Assembly (NCBI RefSeq): GCF_025515305.1
Contig: NZ_JAOPHT010000003.1
Span: 62,001-126,000, forward strand
Origin: Roseicyclus sediminis
GTDB lineage: Bacteria; Pseudomonadota; Alphaproteobacteria; Rhodobacterales; Rhodobacteraceae
DNA: 64,000 bases
Reading direction: 5' to 3'
Position numbers and translations under genes: made by a program. The notes below the pieces were generated by a model. The model was not told where the DNA came from, ran no database searches, and was given only the letters and a program-made list of their open reading frames with translations. Shown here piece by piece: positions 54,394 through 62,260 of the stretch (the first letter of the stretch is position 1; each line of letters opens with the position of its first letter).

Positions 54394-56021
54394 TCTGCCA
54401 CACCATCAACAACCGCCAACCGCAGCTCCTCCAGCTCCTCCATGATCTCCCGCTCGACGGCCATCAGTTCGTCGAGGATTTCCAGCGGATCGCGATGCTC
54501 GACCTGGGCGCGGCTCTGCGGGCGATACCGCCCCGCGCTGAGGTTGAAGTCCGCCGCACGGATGGCGTCGGTATCGGCGAACCACCACTTGGCGGTCCAT
54601 TCAGCCCCCGGATCGCGCCCCTGCCACTCCCGCAGCCGATCCTCCCGCTGCCCGAACGCCGCGACCAGATCGGGCAGGTCGTCGGCCTCGATGGGCGTGT
54701 CGTGGTTGGCGTCGAGCTTGAAGCCATCCGCGTCGGCATGAAGAAACATCACGTTCCCAGTCGTGCCGCCCTTGCGGAATATCAGGACAGATGTCTTGAC
54801 CCCGGAATAGGGGTTGAAGACGCCACCGGGCAGGGACAGCACGGCCTCGACCCGGTTGTTCTCGACCAGTTGCCGCCGCAGCTCCTTGTGTGCGCCGGTC
54901 GAACCGAAGAGGACGCCCTCGGGGATGACAACGCCGCAGCGACCGCCGTCCTTCAGGAGGTTCAGCATGTACTTGAGGAACAGGAGTTCGGTCTGCGTCG
55001 TGGTGCCGACGCGGACGTCATCGACGATGCGGTCCTTGTCGAGACGGCCCGAGAACGGCGGGTTGGCGAGGACGACATCGAAGCCCTCGATGGGGATGCC
55101 AAGCTCCTGCTTCTGGGCGATCTCCAGCGTTCGGGTCAGGGCATCGCGGCGCAGGATGCGGACCTTGTCGAGGCCGCGCAGGAAGAGGTTCATGGTGGCG
55201 AGGCGCACCATTTGCGGATCGACGTCGTTTCCGAAAAATGTCGCCTCGGTCAGTTGGCGCTGGGCATCGCGGCTGAGCCGGTCGCCAAGGCCGCGCCTGA
55301 TCTTCTTGCCGTCCACCTCGGCGCTCTCGATGGCGGCGTCGGTCGAGTTGGCGAGGCGGATGTGTTCGTACGCCGCCACAAGAAACCCGGCGGTCCCGGC
55401 GGCGGGGTCGTAGATCGTTTCGCCGAGACGGGGATCGAGCATCTCGACGATGGTGCGGATGACGTGGCGTGGTGTGCGGAACTGGCCCAACTCACCGGCC
55501 TGTTTGATCTGGCGAAGGACATGCTCGAATAGGTCACCCTTGGTGTCGCTATCCATGCGGTCGAGCTGAAGATCCTCGATCCGCGTGAGGACCTGGGCGA
55601 GGACGGTCGGCTCGTCGATGACGAGGCGCGCGCCGTCCATGAAGTTGGTAACGCCGTCCTTGGCGATATCGCCGTAGAAGGCGAACACCTCGTCCCGGAC
55701 CCATGAAACCAGCCGCTCCCCGTTCAGCGCCTTGGCCCAGCTCGACCAGCGAAGGCGGTCTTTCGGCACCTCCTCAACACCCCGCTCGGGCGCGTTCAGC
55801 GGGTTGCGCAGTTTCCATGTCCCTTCGAAGGCGCTGGTGTAGGGATCTGATCCCGGACGTTTCGCGGCACGAACGCGGGCGGCATCAGTGGCCTCGAACA
55901 TGAAGAAGAACATCAGGAAGCTGAGTTGTTCCGCATTTTGCGCGGGATTGGGATACCCGCCGCCGAACAGGTAGTCCCGTATTTGGTCGATACCGCGTCT
56001 GAGGTCGGGCGTGAGGGTCAT
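54390..56021 (-). CDS. hsdM: Type I restriction-modification methyltransferase subunit HsdM
   Basis: HsdM methylates adenine N6 in the target. The 543-residue protein has an N-terminal HsdM helical domain, motif I DPAAGTAGFLVAAYE, motif IV VLANPPFSG, and VVIPEGVLFGS. It starts 18 bases after hsdR and overlaps hsdS, so the three genes form one operon transcribed leftward. ATG 56021 has a normal spacing site (AAAGAGCAGCC). Confidence 0.95.
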   Translation of the reverse strand: MTLTPDLRRGIDQIRDYLFGGGYPNPAQNAEQLSFLMFFFMFEATDAARVRAAKRPGSDPYTSAFEGTWKLRNPLNAPERGVEEVPKDRLRWSSWAKALNGERLVSWVRDEVFAFYGDIAKDGVTNFMDGARLVIDEPTVLAQVLTRIEDLQLDRMDSDTKGDLFEHVLRQIKQAGELGQFRTPRHVIRTIVEMLDPRLGETIYDPAAGTAGFLVAAYEHIRLANSTDAAIESAEVDGKKIRRGLGDRLSRDAQRQLTEATFFGNDVDPQMVRLATMNLFLRGLDKVRILRRDALTRTLEIAQKQELGIPIEGFDVVLANPPFSGRLDKDRIVDDVRVGTTTQTELLFLKYMLNLLKDGGRCGVVIPEGVLFGSTGAHKELRRQLVENNRVEAVLSLPGGVFNPYSGVKTSVLIFRKGGTTGNVMFLHADADGFKLDANHDTPIEADDLPDLVAAFGQREDRLREWQGRDPGAEWTAKWWFADTDAIRAADFNLSAGRYRPQSRAQVEHRDPLEILDELMAVEREIMEELEELRLAVVDGVAE

Positions 56022-56039
56022 GGCTGCTCTTTTCTTCTG

Positions 56040-58181
56040 TCAGGCCGAAGGCCGCACGGAGTCGTCACCGCTGGTACCGGCACGGGGCGGGACGGGGAAG
56101 ACATCGACGTTGAGAGAGGCCAGCATCTCCTCCAGCGCGGCCTCTCCCCCGAAGACGCGGACGGCTTCATCGTAGCCGCCCCACTTGTCGAAGGGATGCT
56201 CGTCGAGGTCGTATTCCCAGAAGCCTTCGGCGTTCATCGCTTCGGTCTTCAAGGAGCTTTCGATCAGGCCCAGCCACCGCTCTTGCCGGACATCCCAAGG
56301 CCGCTTGGACATCCAAGCCTGAAAGCGCATCCCGAGGGCGTTGGCGGCGGCTTCATGCTCGTCGGTGCGAACGATCCGCCCGTTCTCGTCAAGCGTGACC
56401 CAATCGCGAGACGCAGGGTCGATGTGGTCGTGAACGTCGAGTTCCAGCAAGCGGCGCGGCTCACCGGGACTGGTGCGGGGCTTGCCTTGGATGACAATGC
56501 CGCCAGGGATGTTCTCCTCGTCGTCCCCGTGAAAGTCGGTCACACCCACGAAGTCGAACATGGTGAACGCGGACTTGTGGATGTGCGGCGCTTGCCGCGT
56601 CCCCCGTCCACGCATTTGCTGGTAGAGAATCGCGCTCTGAGTGAAGCGGGCCATGACGAGGTTGACCACCTCGGGACAGTCGAACCCGGTGTCGAGCATA
56701 TTCACACTGACGAGGATCTTGGGGAACTCTTCCTTCTTGAACCGCTTGATCTTGTCGCTGGCACCTTCGGTCGGGCCGGACCCGACGTCGCTGACCACGA
56801 AGTCGGCATAGCGCGTCGTCGAATGCGGCTTGAGGTCGGCGAAATGGGTGTCGAACATCGTCGCCAGCGTCTCGGCGTGTTTCTTCGTGACTGCGAAGAC
56901 GATGGTCTTGCCGTAGCGCGGCGTCCGCGTGATGCCGTCCGACCCCTTGAAACCGTTCTCCAGGACCTCGCGGAACTCCCGCACGATGGCGCGGTTTCGT
57001 TCGGGGATCGTGAACTTGCGTTCGAGCGCGCGGGGATCCACCGTGATCGTCTCCGATCCGTCGAAGAGTTCCTCGAACTCGGCCTTGGCGTCCGCGTCCA
57101 TGGCCGTCCAGTCCAGCTCGTCCCTCTTCACCGGGAACCCGCCGTCAGCCGCCGTCTTCACGGTCATTGCCTTGTAGATTCGGTATGGGACGAGGTGGCC
57201 GTCCTCGATGGCCTCAGGGAGCGTGTAGCGGAAGGTCGGCTCGGTGACCTCGAAGAAGCGCAGCGTGTCGCGGACGAACTGGGCGTCTTCCTCATCGGGC
57301 ATGTCGTCGGGGTTCACGGTGCAGGGCGTGGCCGTCAGGCCGACCTTGATCCCGTCGAAGTGGCGCAGGACCCCGCTATACTTTCCGTAGATCGACCGAT
57401 GGCACTCATCGACGATGATCAGGTCGAAGTACCCTGAGGACAGCTGATCGTACTCGTTGACCATGGTCTGCAGGGTTGCGACCGTGATCCGCTTGGCGTG
57501 ATCGATCCCCCGCGCCCCCTTGAGGATGTAGGAGGGGTAGGACGACAGGTGATCAACAAGAGCCTCCTCGGCCTGTCGCGCCAACTCGATCCGGTCGACG
57601 AGGAAGAGAACCCGCGTGATCTGACTTGCCTCGAAGAGCCGCTTGATGAAGGCGGCGGCGGTCCGTGTTTTGCCGGTTCCGGTCGCCATCTCGACGAGGA
57701 GCTTTCGGCGTCCTCGGTCGATCTCGGTGCAAAGGGTCTCGATGCATTCTAGCTGATAGGTACGTCCTGCGATGGCCTTGTCAGTGTCCACCTCGCTGAG
57801 CTTGCGCCGAACCGATCTGACAGCAATGCGGCGTTCGAGGTCGCTCTGGGAGAAAACCGTCGCCACCTTGCGAGCGTGGGCATCAACATGACGGTCGAGG
57901 TGCCAGACCTCTTCACCGTTGGCTAGGAAGACGAACGGCACGTCCAAAAGCTCGGCGTAGTGTCTGCCTTGGTCCTGCGCCGCGATGGGATCGACGGAGG
58001 TTCGCTTGGCTTCCAGCACGGCCATAGGACGCCCAGCGCGATCACAAAGGACGTAGTCGGCGCGGGTGCCATCGGGCAGCGTATACTCGTAGAGAACGCT
58101 CGTCCCGTCATCGAGCGTCCATCCGGCATCTCGAAGCAGGGCGTCGATCTTGACGCGTGAGAATGCCTCGCTCTTCGACAC
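56040..58181 (-). CDS. hsdR: Type I restriction endonuclease subunit HsdR (EcoEI-like)
   Basis: The 713-residue subunit cuts unmodified DNA after ATP-driven translocation. The N-terminal nuclease motif PD-(D/E)xK is seen as Asp42...Glu57-x-Lys59 (TRADYVLC, VLEAKR). The helicase has Walker A EMATGTGKT (about 164-172), DECH (258-261), GLTATP and a QxxGRxxR-like QQMRGRGTRQ. The size is shorter than EcoKI HsdR but normal for the EcoEI-type branch. It is the first gene of hsdR-hsdM-hsdS and reads away from the right attachment site. Confidence 0.92.
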   Translation of the reverse strand: MSKSEAFSRVKIDALLRDAGWTLDDGTSVLYEYTLPDGTRADYVLCDRAGRPMAVLEAKRTSVDPIAAQDQGRHYAELLDVPFVFLANGEEVWHLDRHVDAHARKVATVFSQSDLERRIAVRSVRRKLSEVDTDKAIAGRTYQLECIETLCTEIDRGRRKLLVEMATGTGKTRTAAAFIKRLFEASQITRVLFLVDRIELARQAEEALVDHLSSYPSYILKGARGIDHAKRITVATLQTMVNEYDQLSSGYFDLIIVDECHRSIYGKYSGVLRHFDGIKVGLTATPCTVNPDDMPDEEDAQFVRDTLRFFEVTEPTFRYTLPEAIEDGHLVPYRIYKAMTVKTAADGGFPVKRDELDWTAMDADAKAEFEELFDGSETITVDPRALERKFTIPERNRAIVREFREVLENGFKGSDGITRTPRYGKTIVFAVTKKHAETLATMFDTHFADLKPHSTTRYADFVVSDVGSGPTEGASDKIKRFKKEEFPKILVSVNMLDTGFDCPEVVNLVMARFTQSAILYQQMRGRGTRQAPHIHKSAFTMFDFVGVTDFHGDDEENIPGGIVIQGKPRTSPGEPRRLLELDVHDHIDPASRDWVTLDENGRIVRTDEHEAAANALGMRFQAWMSKRPWDVRQERWLGLIESSLKTEAMNAEGFWEYDLDEHPFDKWGGYDEAVRVFGGEAALEEMLASLNVDVFPVPPRAGTSGDDSVRPSA

Positions 58182-58292
58182 AGCGTACCAGCTACCTGTT
58201 CAGATCTCTTGAGTTCTCTGCATCACACTATATTGCTCTGCCGCCATCAATGTGCGATTTGAGATTGTCGTGCGAGTGGAATGCTACACGTT

Positions 58293-58355
58293 CACTACAC
58301 GGTCCGTCCGTTGACTTACTTGTAAGTCATTGATAAAGCTCAGGTTGTGTAGTGG
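58293..58355. repeat. Integrase arm-like repeats and inverted repeat at right end
   Basis: CACTACAC (58293-58300) and its reverse complement GTGTAGTG (58347-58354) face each other and share the word found at the left end (47254-47261). Between them lies a perfect 8-base inverted repeat TGACTTAC/GTAAGTCA (58312-58329). The set lies just before attR and is best read as integrase and possibly excision-factor binding sites. Confidence 0.5.
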
Positions 58356-58362
58356 AGGAATG

Positions 58363-58378
58363 CCTCTCCTGGGCACCA
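58363..58378 (+). repeat. attR core (right end of island)
   Basis: This exact 16-base copy of the tRNA-Leu 3' end (CCTCTCCTGGGCACCA) marks the right boundary. The preceding bases (TGGAGGAATG) only partly match the tRNA, so the copy is not a functional tRNA. The rnd start codon lies 46 bases downstream. Confidence 0.85.
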
Positions 58379-58424
58379 TCCCTCCCGACCGCAGGGTCTC
58401 GCGGACACGGGAAAGGGGCATATC

Positions 58425-59036
58425 TTGAGCATCCATCTCCATTCACGGGATCTTCCCGACGATCTGGACCTCGGGCCGGTGGTCGCCATCGACTGCGAGA
58501 CGATGGGCCTCAACCCCCATCGCGACCGGCTCTGCCTCGTGCAGCTGTCCTCGGGCGACGGGAACGCGCATCTCGTCCAGGTCGAGAAGGGCCAGACCGA
58601 GGCACCGAACCTGGCGCGGATGCTGACCGATCCCGATGTGCTGAAGCTGTTCCACTTCGGGCGGTTCGACATTGCCGCGCTGGACCACACCTTCGGCGCG
58701 CTCGCCGCGCCGGTCTACTGCACCAAGATCGCGTCGAAGCTGGTGCGCACCTTCACCGACCGCCACGGGCTGAAGTATCTCCTGCAGGAGCTTGTCGATG
58801 TCGACATCTCCAAGCAGCAGCAGACCTCCGACTGGGGCGCGGCCCGGCTGACCGAAGCGCAGATGAACTATGCCGCCTCGGACGTGCTCTACCTCCACCG
58901 GTTGCGCGACGCGCTCGACGTGATGCTGGCCCGCGAGGGACGGACCGAGCTGGCGCAGGCCTGCTTCGACTTCCTGCCGACGCGCGCGCGTCTCGACATC
59001 GCCGGCTGGCCCGAGATCGACATCTTCGCCCACTGA
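58425..59036 (+). CDS. rnd: Ribonuclease D, short form
   Basis: The 203-residue DEDDy exonuclease trims RNA 3' ends. It has VVAIDCETMGL (Exo I), FHFGRFDIAALDHTFG (Exo II) and the YAASDVLYLHRL (Exo III) motif with the catalytic Tyr. It lacks the HRDC domains of the 375-residue E. coli enzyme; short forms are common in alphaproteobacteria. The start is TTG 58425 with GAAAGGGG upstream. Before island insertion it would have directly followed the tRNA-Leu gene. Confidence 0.92.
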   Translation: MSIHLHSRDLPDDLDLGPVVAIDCETMGLNPHRDRLCLVQLSSGDGNAHLVQVEKGQTEAPNLARMLTDPDVLKLFHFGRFDIAALDHTFGALAAPVYCTKIASKLVRTFTDRHGLKYLLQELVDVDISKQQQTSDWGAARLTEAQMNYAASDVLYLHRLRDALDVMLAREGRTELAQACFDFLPTRARLDIAGWPEIDIFAH

Positions 59037-59045
59037 CGAGGCGCC

Positions 59046-59642
59046 ATGGCCGGGCACAATCCATATTCCACGCTGGTCAGCGCATTGAAGGTCGCGCTGC
59101 CGCTGGTGGCGCTCGGCCTTCTGTCGACCCTGTTCCTCTTGTCTGATCCGCCCGATCCCGACCGGGCGCTGCCCTATGCCGAGGTCGACGTGGCACAGCT
59201 CGCGCGGGAATTGCGCCTGACCCAGCCGCGCTTTGCGGGCGTCATGCCGGACGGTCGCGAGATCACCTTGGTGGCCGAGACCGCGGCGCCCGATTTCGAC
59301 GCGACGAACGTGATCATCACCGACGCCGTAGAAGGCCGCATCGCGCTCACCGGGCAGGATTTCCTTTTTCTCGACGCGGGTGCGGGCCGAATCGACATCG
59401 AGGCGAGGATCGCCGACCTCTCCGGTGGGGTGGAGGCCGAGACGAGCCAGGGATATCGCCTGCTGTCCGAGACGGTTCAGGTGCGGCTGGCCGAGATCGG
59501 GCTGAGCGCGCCCGCCGCCGTCCGGATCGAGGGGCCCGGCCTGACGCTTACGGCCGGGGCCATGGAACTCGGCGGCCCATCGGGCGAGGCGGTTCTGAGT
59601 TTCACCGGCGGCGTCCGGCTGCTATATGAGCCCGAAGGGTAA
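59046..59642 (+). CDS. lptC: LPS export ABC transporter periplasmic protein LptC
   Basis: The 198-residue protein has an N-terminal membrane anchor (VALPLVALGLLSTLFLL) and the DUF1239/LptC periplasmic beta-jellyroll, with FDATNVIITDAVEGRIAL and VRLAEIGLSAPAAVRIEG strands. LptC links LptB2FG in the inner membrane to LptA. It lies 9 bases upstream of lptA in the operon rnd-lptC-lptA-lptB. Confidence 0.88.
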   Translation: MAGHNPYSTLVSALKVALPLVALGLLSTLFLLSDPPDPDRALPYAEVDVAQLARELRLTQPRFAGVMPDGREITLVAETAAPDFDATNVIITDAVEGRIALTGQDFLFLDAGAGRIDIEARIADLSGGVEAETSQGYRLLSETVQVRLAEIGLSAPAAVRIEGPGLTLTAGAMELGGPSGEAVLSFTGGVRLLYEPEG

Positions 59643-59651
59643 GGAGCCTCG

Positions 59652-60155
59652 ATGCGCGCACGTCTGTCATCCGGTCTGGCCGGGTTGTTGCTCGGCATGA
59701 GTGTCGCGGTCGCGGCATCGGCCCAGGTCGATATCGGTTTCGGCGGTGTCGCCTACGATGCGCGCCAGCCCGTCGAGGTCACCGCCGACAACCTGACGAT
59801 CGACCAGAGCACCGGACAGGCGGTGTTTTCCGGTAACGTCATCGTCCATCAGGGCGATCTGCGCATGGCCGCCGGGCAGGTGCGCGTGATCTACAGCGAA
59901 CGCGACGGCCGCCGCGCCGTCGACGAGGTCGTGGCGACCGGCGGCGTTCTGGTCACGCGCGGCGCGGACGCGGCGGAAGGCAGCGAGGCGCGCTTCGACG
60001 TGGCCTCGGCGCTTCTGACGATGGCGGGCTCCGTCCTTGTCACGCAGGGCCCGACCGCCGTGGCGGGCGACCGCATGGTGGTGAACATGCGCACGGGCAG
60101 CGGCTCGGTCGAGGGACGCGTCAGGACGGTCCTCGATACGGGCGGAGATCAATGA
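59652..60155 (+). CDS. lptA: LPS transport protein LptA (OstA-like)
   Basis: The 167-residue periplasmic bridge protein has a signal peptide (cleavage near AASAQ) and the OstA/LptA core (PVEVTADNLTIDQSTGQAVFSGNVIVHQGDLRM, then VDEVVATGGVLVTRG). It passes LPS from LptC to the outer-membrane LptDE complex. Its end overlaps lptB by 4 bases. Confidence 0.92.
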   Translation: MRARLSSGLAGLLLGMSVAVAASAQVDIGFGGVAYDARQPVEVTADNLTIDQSTGQAVFSGNVIVHQGDLRMAAGQVRVIYSERDGRRAVDEVVATGGVLVTRGADAAEGSEARFDVASALLTMAGSVLVTQGPTAVAGDRMVVNMRTGSGSVEGRVRTVLDTGGDQ

Positions 60156-60913
60156 ACGCGCCCGAGCCCTTCTCCGTCACCGAAGGTTCGAGCGGCCTGC
60201 GGGTGAGAAAGCTCCGCAAGAGTTATCGCCGTCGTCCGGTGATCCGTGACGTGACGATGGAACTGAACCGGGGCGAGGTCGTCGCGCTTCTGGGGCCCAA
60301 CGGCTCGGGCAAGACGACGTCGTTCTACTGCATCGCGGGTCTCATCACGCCGGATGGCGGAACCGTCACCATCGATGGCGAGGACGTCACGCTCTACCCG
60401 ATGTATCGCCGCGCGCGGTCCGGTATCGGCTATCTGCCGCAGGAGATGTCGATTTTCCGGGGCCTGTCGGTCGAGGACAACATCATGGCGATCCTCGAGG
60501 TCGTCGAGCGCAGTCGCCAGCGCCGCAAGGAACGGCTGGAGGAACTGCTGGCCGAATTCTCGATCGAACATCTGCGCCGCGCGCCCGCCTTGTCGCTGTC
60601 CGGGGGGGAACGGCGGCGCGCCGAAATCGCGCGCTGCCTGGCCTCGAACCCGCGTTACGTGCTGCTGGACGAGCCCTTCGCCGGCGTCGATCCCATCGCG
60701 GTGGGCGACATCCGGCACCTCGTGTCGGACCTCAAGACCCGGGGAATCGGGGTCCTCATCACCGACCACAACGTGCGGGAAACGCTGGAAATCGTGGACA
60801 GGGCCTACATCCTGCACGACGGCACCATCATCATGTCGGGATCGGCGGACGAAGTGGTGCGCGATGAGACGGTGCGCCGCGTCTATCTCGGTCAGAGCTT
60901 CCGTATCACCTGA
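60152..60913 (+). CDS. lptB: LPS export ABC transporter ATP-binding protein LptB
   Basis: The 253-residue ATPase powers LPS extraction. Walker A LGPNGSGKTT, LSGGERRRAEIARCLA, VLLDEPFAGVDP and TDHNVRETLEIVDRAYIL are the family motifs. It overlaps lptA by 4 bases. In many alphaproteobacteria rpoN follows; here the next gene, 218 bases later, is hpf. Confidence 0.95.
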   Translation: MNAPEPFSVTEGSSGLRVRKLRKSYRRRPVIRDVTMELNRGEVVALLGPNGSGKTTSFYCIAGLITPDGGTVTIDGEDVTLYPMYRRARSGIGYLPQEMSIFRGLSVEDNIMAILEVVERSRQRRKERLEELLAEFSIEHLRRAPALSLSGGERRRAEIARCLASNPRYVLLDEPFAGVDPIAVGDIRHLVSDLKTRGIGVLITDHNVRETLEIVDRAYILHDGTIIMSGSADEVVRDETVRRVYLGQSFRIT

Positions 60914-61131
60914 GGCGATCCGGCCTGCGCCTTTGCGTTGACAGCGGGGGATAACTTGTCGCCAAATGGATGTGATGTTCGCGTTTGCTTCATCTGCGAC
61001 CCGATGCCGACAGACCCGCACCCGGACGTGCTCCGGGGCGCGGACCGGGTTCCATCAAGACAACACGGACTTGCCCAGCGCCGCCCGCGCCTGACCGGCG
61101 CGCGCGGCACGCATACATGTCGGGAGGACAC

Positions 61132-61707
61132 ATGCGCTACCAGATCAGTGGAAAGCAGATCGATATCGGCGAGGCTTTGCAGACCCACGTCAAGGACAGC
61201 CTCGGCACGATGGTCGAGAAATACGCCCAGCGCCCGACCGACGCGACGGTGATCTTCTCCAAGTCCGGGGCCGAGTTCGTTTGCGAGGCCACCGTGCACC
61301 TGTCGACGGGCCTGACCGCCTCGGCCAAGGCCGGGGCCCACGAGATCTACGCGGCCTTCGAAAAGACCGCCGACAAGATGGAAAAGCAGCTTCGCCGCTA
61401 CAAGCGGCGGCTCAAGGACCATCACCGGGACAGGCAGCAGCCTGTTGATGTCTTCGGCGCCGCCACGTATATCCTCGCCTCGTCCGAAGCGGAAAGCGAA
61501 GACGCGGAACCGGAATCCCTCCAACCCATCATCGTGGCCGAGATGGAGACGAAGATACCTTCGCTCTCCGTAGGGGAAGCCGTGATGCAGATGGAGATCG
61601 CCGGGGCGCCGCTGCTCGTATTCCGCAACGAGGGGCATGACGGGGTGAACGTGGTCTACCGGCGCGAGGACGGCAACGTCGGCTGGATAGATCCGCGGCT
61701 GGAGTGA
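61132..61707 (+). CDS. hpf: Ribosome hibernation promoting factor (long form)
   Basis: The 191-residue protein starts at ATG 61132 with GGAGG at 61123. The N-terminal S30AE/HPF domain (about 1-105) binds the decoding site of idle 30S subunits; the C-terminal domain (from about 125, ending VVYRREDGNVGWIDPR) allows 100S dimers. The long form is usual in alphaproteobacteria. Upstream open frame to 60985 is rejected. A TTGACA at 60938 suggests a promoter, but no -10 box was found. Confidence 0.92.
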   Translation: MRYQISGKQIDIGEALQTHVKDSLGTMVEKYAQRPTDATVIFSKSGAEFVCEATVHLSTGLTASAKAGAHEIYAAFEKTADKMEKQLRRYKRRLKDHHRDRQQPVDVFGAATYILASSEAESEDAEPESLQPIIVAEMETKIPSLSVGEAVMQMEIAGAPLLVFRNEGHDGVNVVYRREDGNVGWIDPRLE

Positions 61708-61795
61708 CGGCCGCGACGGACGGAACTGACGGTACGGGGACAAGCCGCGCGGGCCCGTGCACCCGCGTAAACGGGACTGAAACAGGGGAACAGAC

Positions 61796-62260
61796 ATGGA
61801 TCTGTCGTCGCTGCTCAAACCGCGCGCGGTTCGCGTCGTCACGGACATCAGCAGCAAGAAAAGGCTGCTGCAGTCCATAGCGGACATGGCGGAAGACCTC
61901 ATCGGTCTTCCGTCTTCGCAGATTTTCGACGCACTCCAGGAACGCGAGAGCCTCGGGCCGACCGGCGTGGGCCACGGCGTGGCGCTTCCGCATGCGCGGC
62001 TTCCGGCGCTGACGCAGGTGCAGGGCGCCTTCCTGCGGCTGGAGAAACCCATCGATTTCGATTCGGCGGACCGGCAGCCTGTCGACCTTGTGTTCGCGTT
62101 GTTCGCGCCGGCCGATACCGGGGTCGATCACCTCAAGGCGCTGGCGCTGGTGTCGCGCACGCTGCGCGATCAGGCCCTTTGCGCCAAGCTCAGGGCGAAC
62201 ACCGATCCCGCGACACTCTACACGATTCTCACTGCGGGCGCCGAGACGCAGGCCGCCTAG
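61796..62260 (+). CDS. ptsN: Nitrogen PTS IIA-like regulatory protein PtsN
   Basis: PtsN (EIIA-Ntr) receives phosphate from the PtsP-NPr relay and modulates potassium and stress responses. The 154-residue protein has the phospho-acceptor His66 in GVALPHARLP and the IIA-fold segments RESLGPTGVGHG and LFAPADTGVDHLK. It follows hpf by 88 bases. Its end overlaps the convergent sulfotransferase gene by 4 bases. Confidence 0.94.
   Translation: MDLSSLLKPRAVRVVTDISSKKRLLQSIADMAEDLIGLPSSQIFDALQERESLGPTGVGHGVALPHARLPALTQVQGAFLRLEKPIDFDSADRQPVDLVFALFAPADTGVDHLKALALVSRTLRDQALCAKLRANTDPATLYTILTAGAETQAA

Larger units (their letters stand above)
47192..58378 (+). mobile_element. tRNA-Leu-integrated genomic island (about 11.2 kb)
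   Basis: The element is bounded by 16-base direct repeats that match the tRNA-Leu 3' end, has a tyrosine integrase gene just inside the left end, and shares TCACTACAC-type repeats at both ends that look like integrase arm sites. The genes inside are visibly less GC-rich than those outside and include a serine recombinase, phage-type genes and a type I restriction-modification system. No conjugation, replication or capsid genes were seen, so it appears to be a non-self-transmissible integrative island or a remnant. Outside, tamB and rnd would otherwise flank the tRNA. Confidence 0.88.

Noticed and set aside
58340-58378. Second tRNA-Leu at the right end of the island
   Set aside because: Only the 16-base 3' core matches; the rest of a tRNA is missing.
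60938-60966. Promoter of hpf at TTGACA
   Set aside because: The -35 is good but no -10 box lies at 16-18 bases, so it is only noted with the hpf gene.
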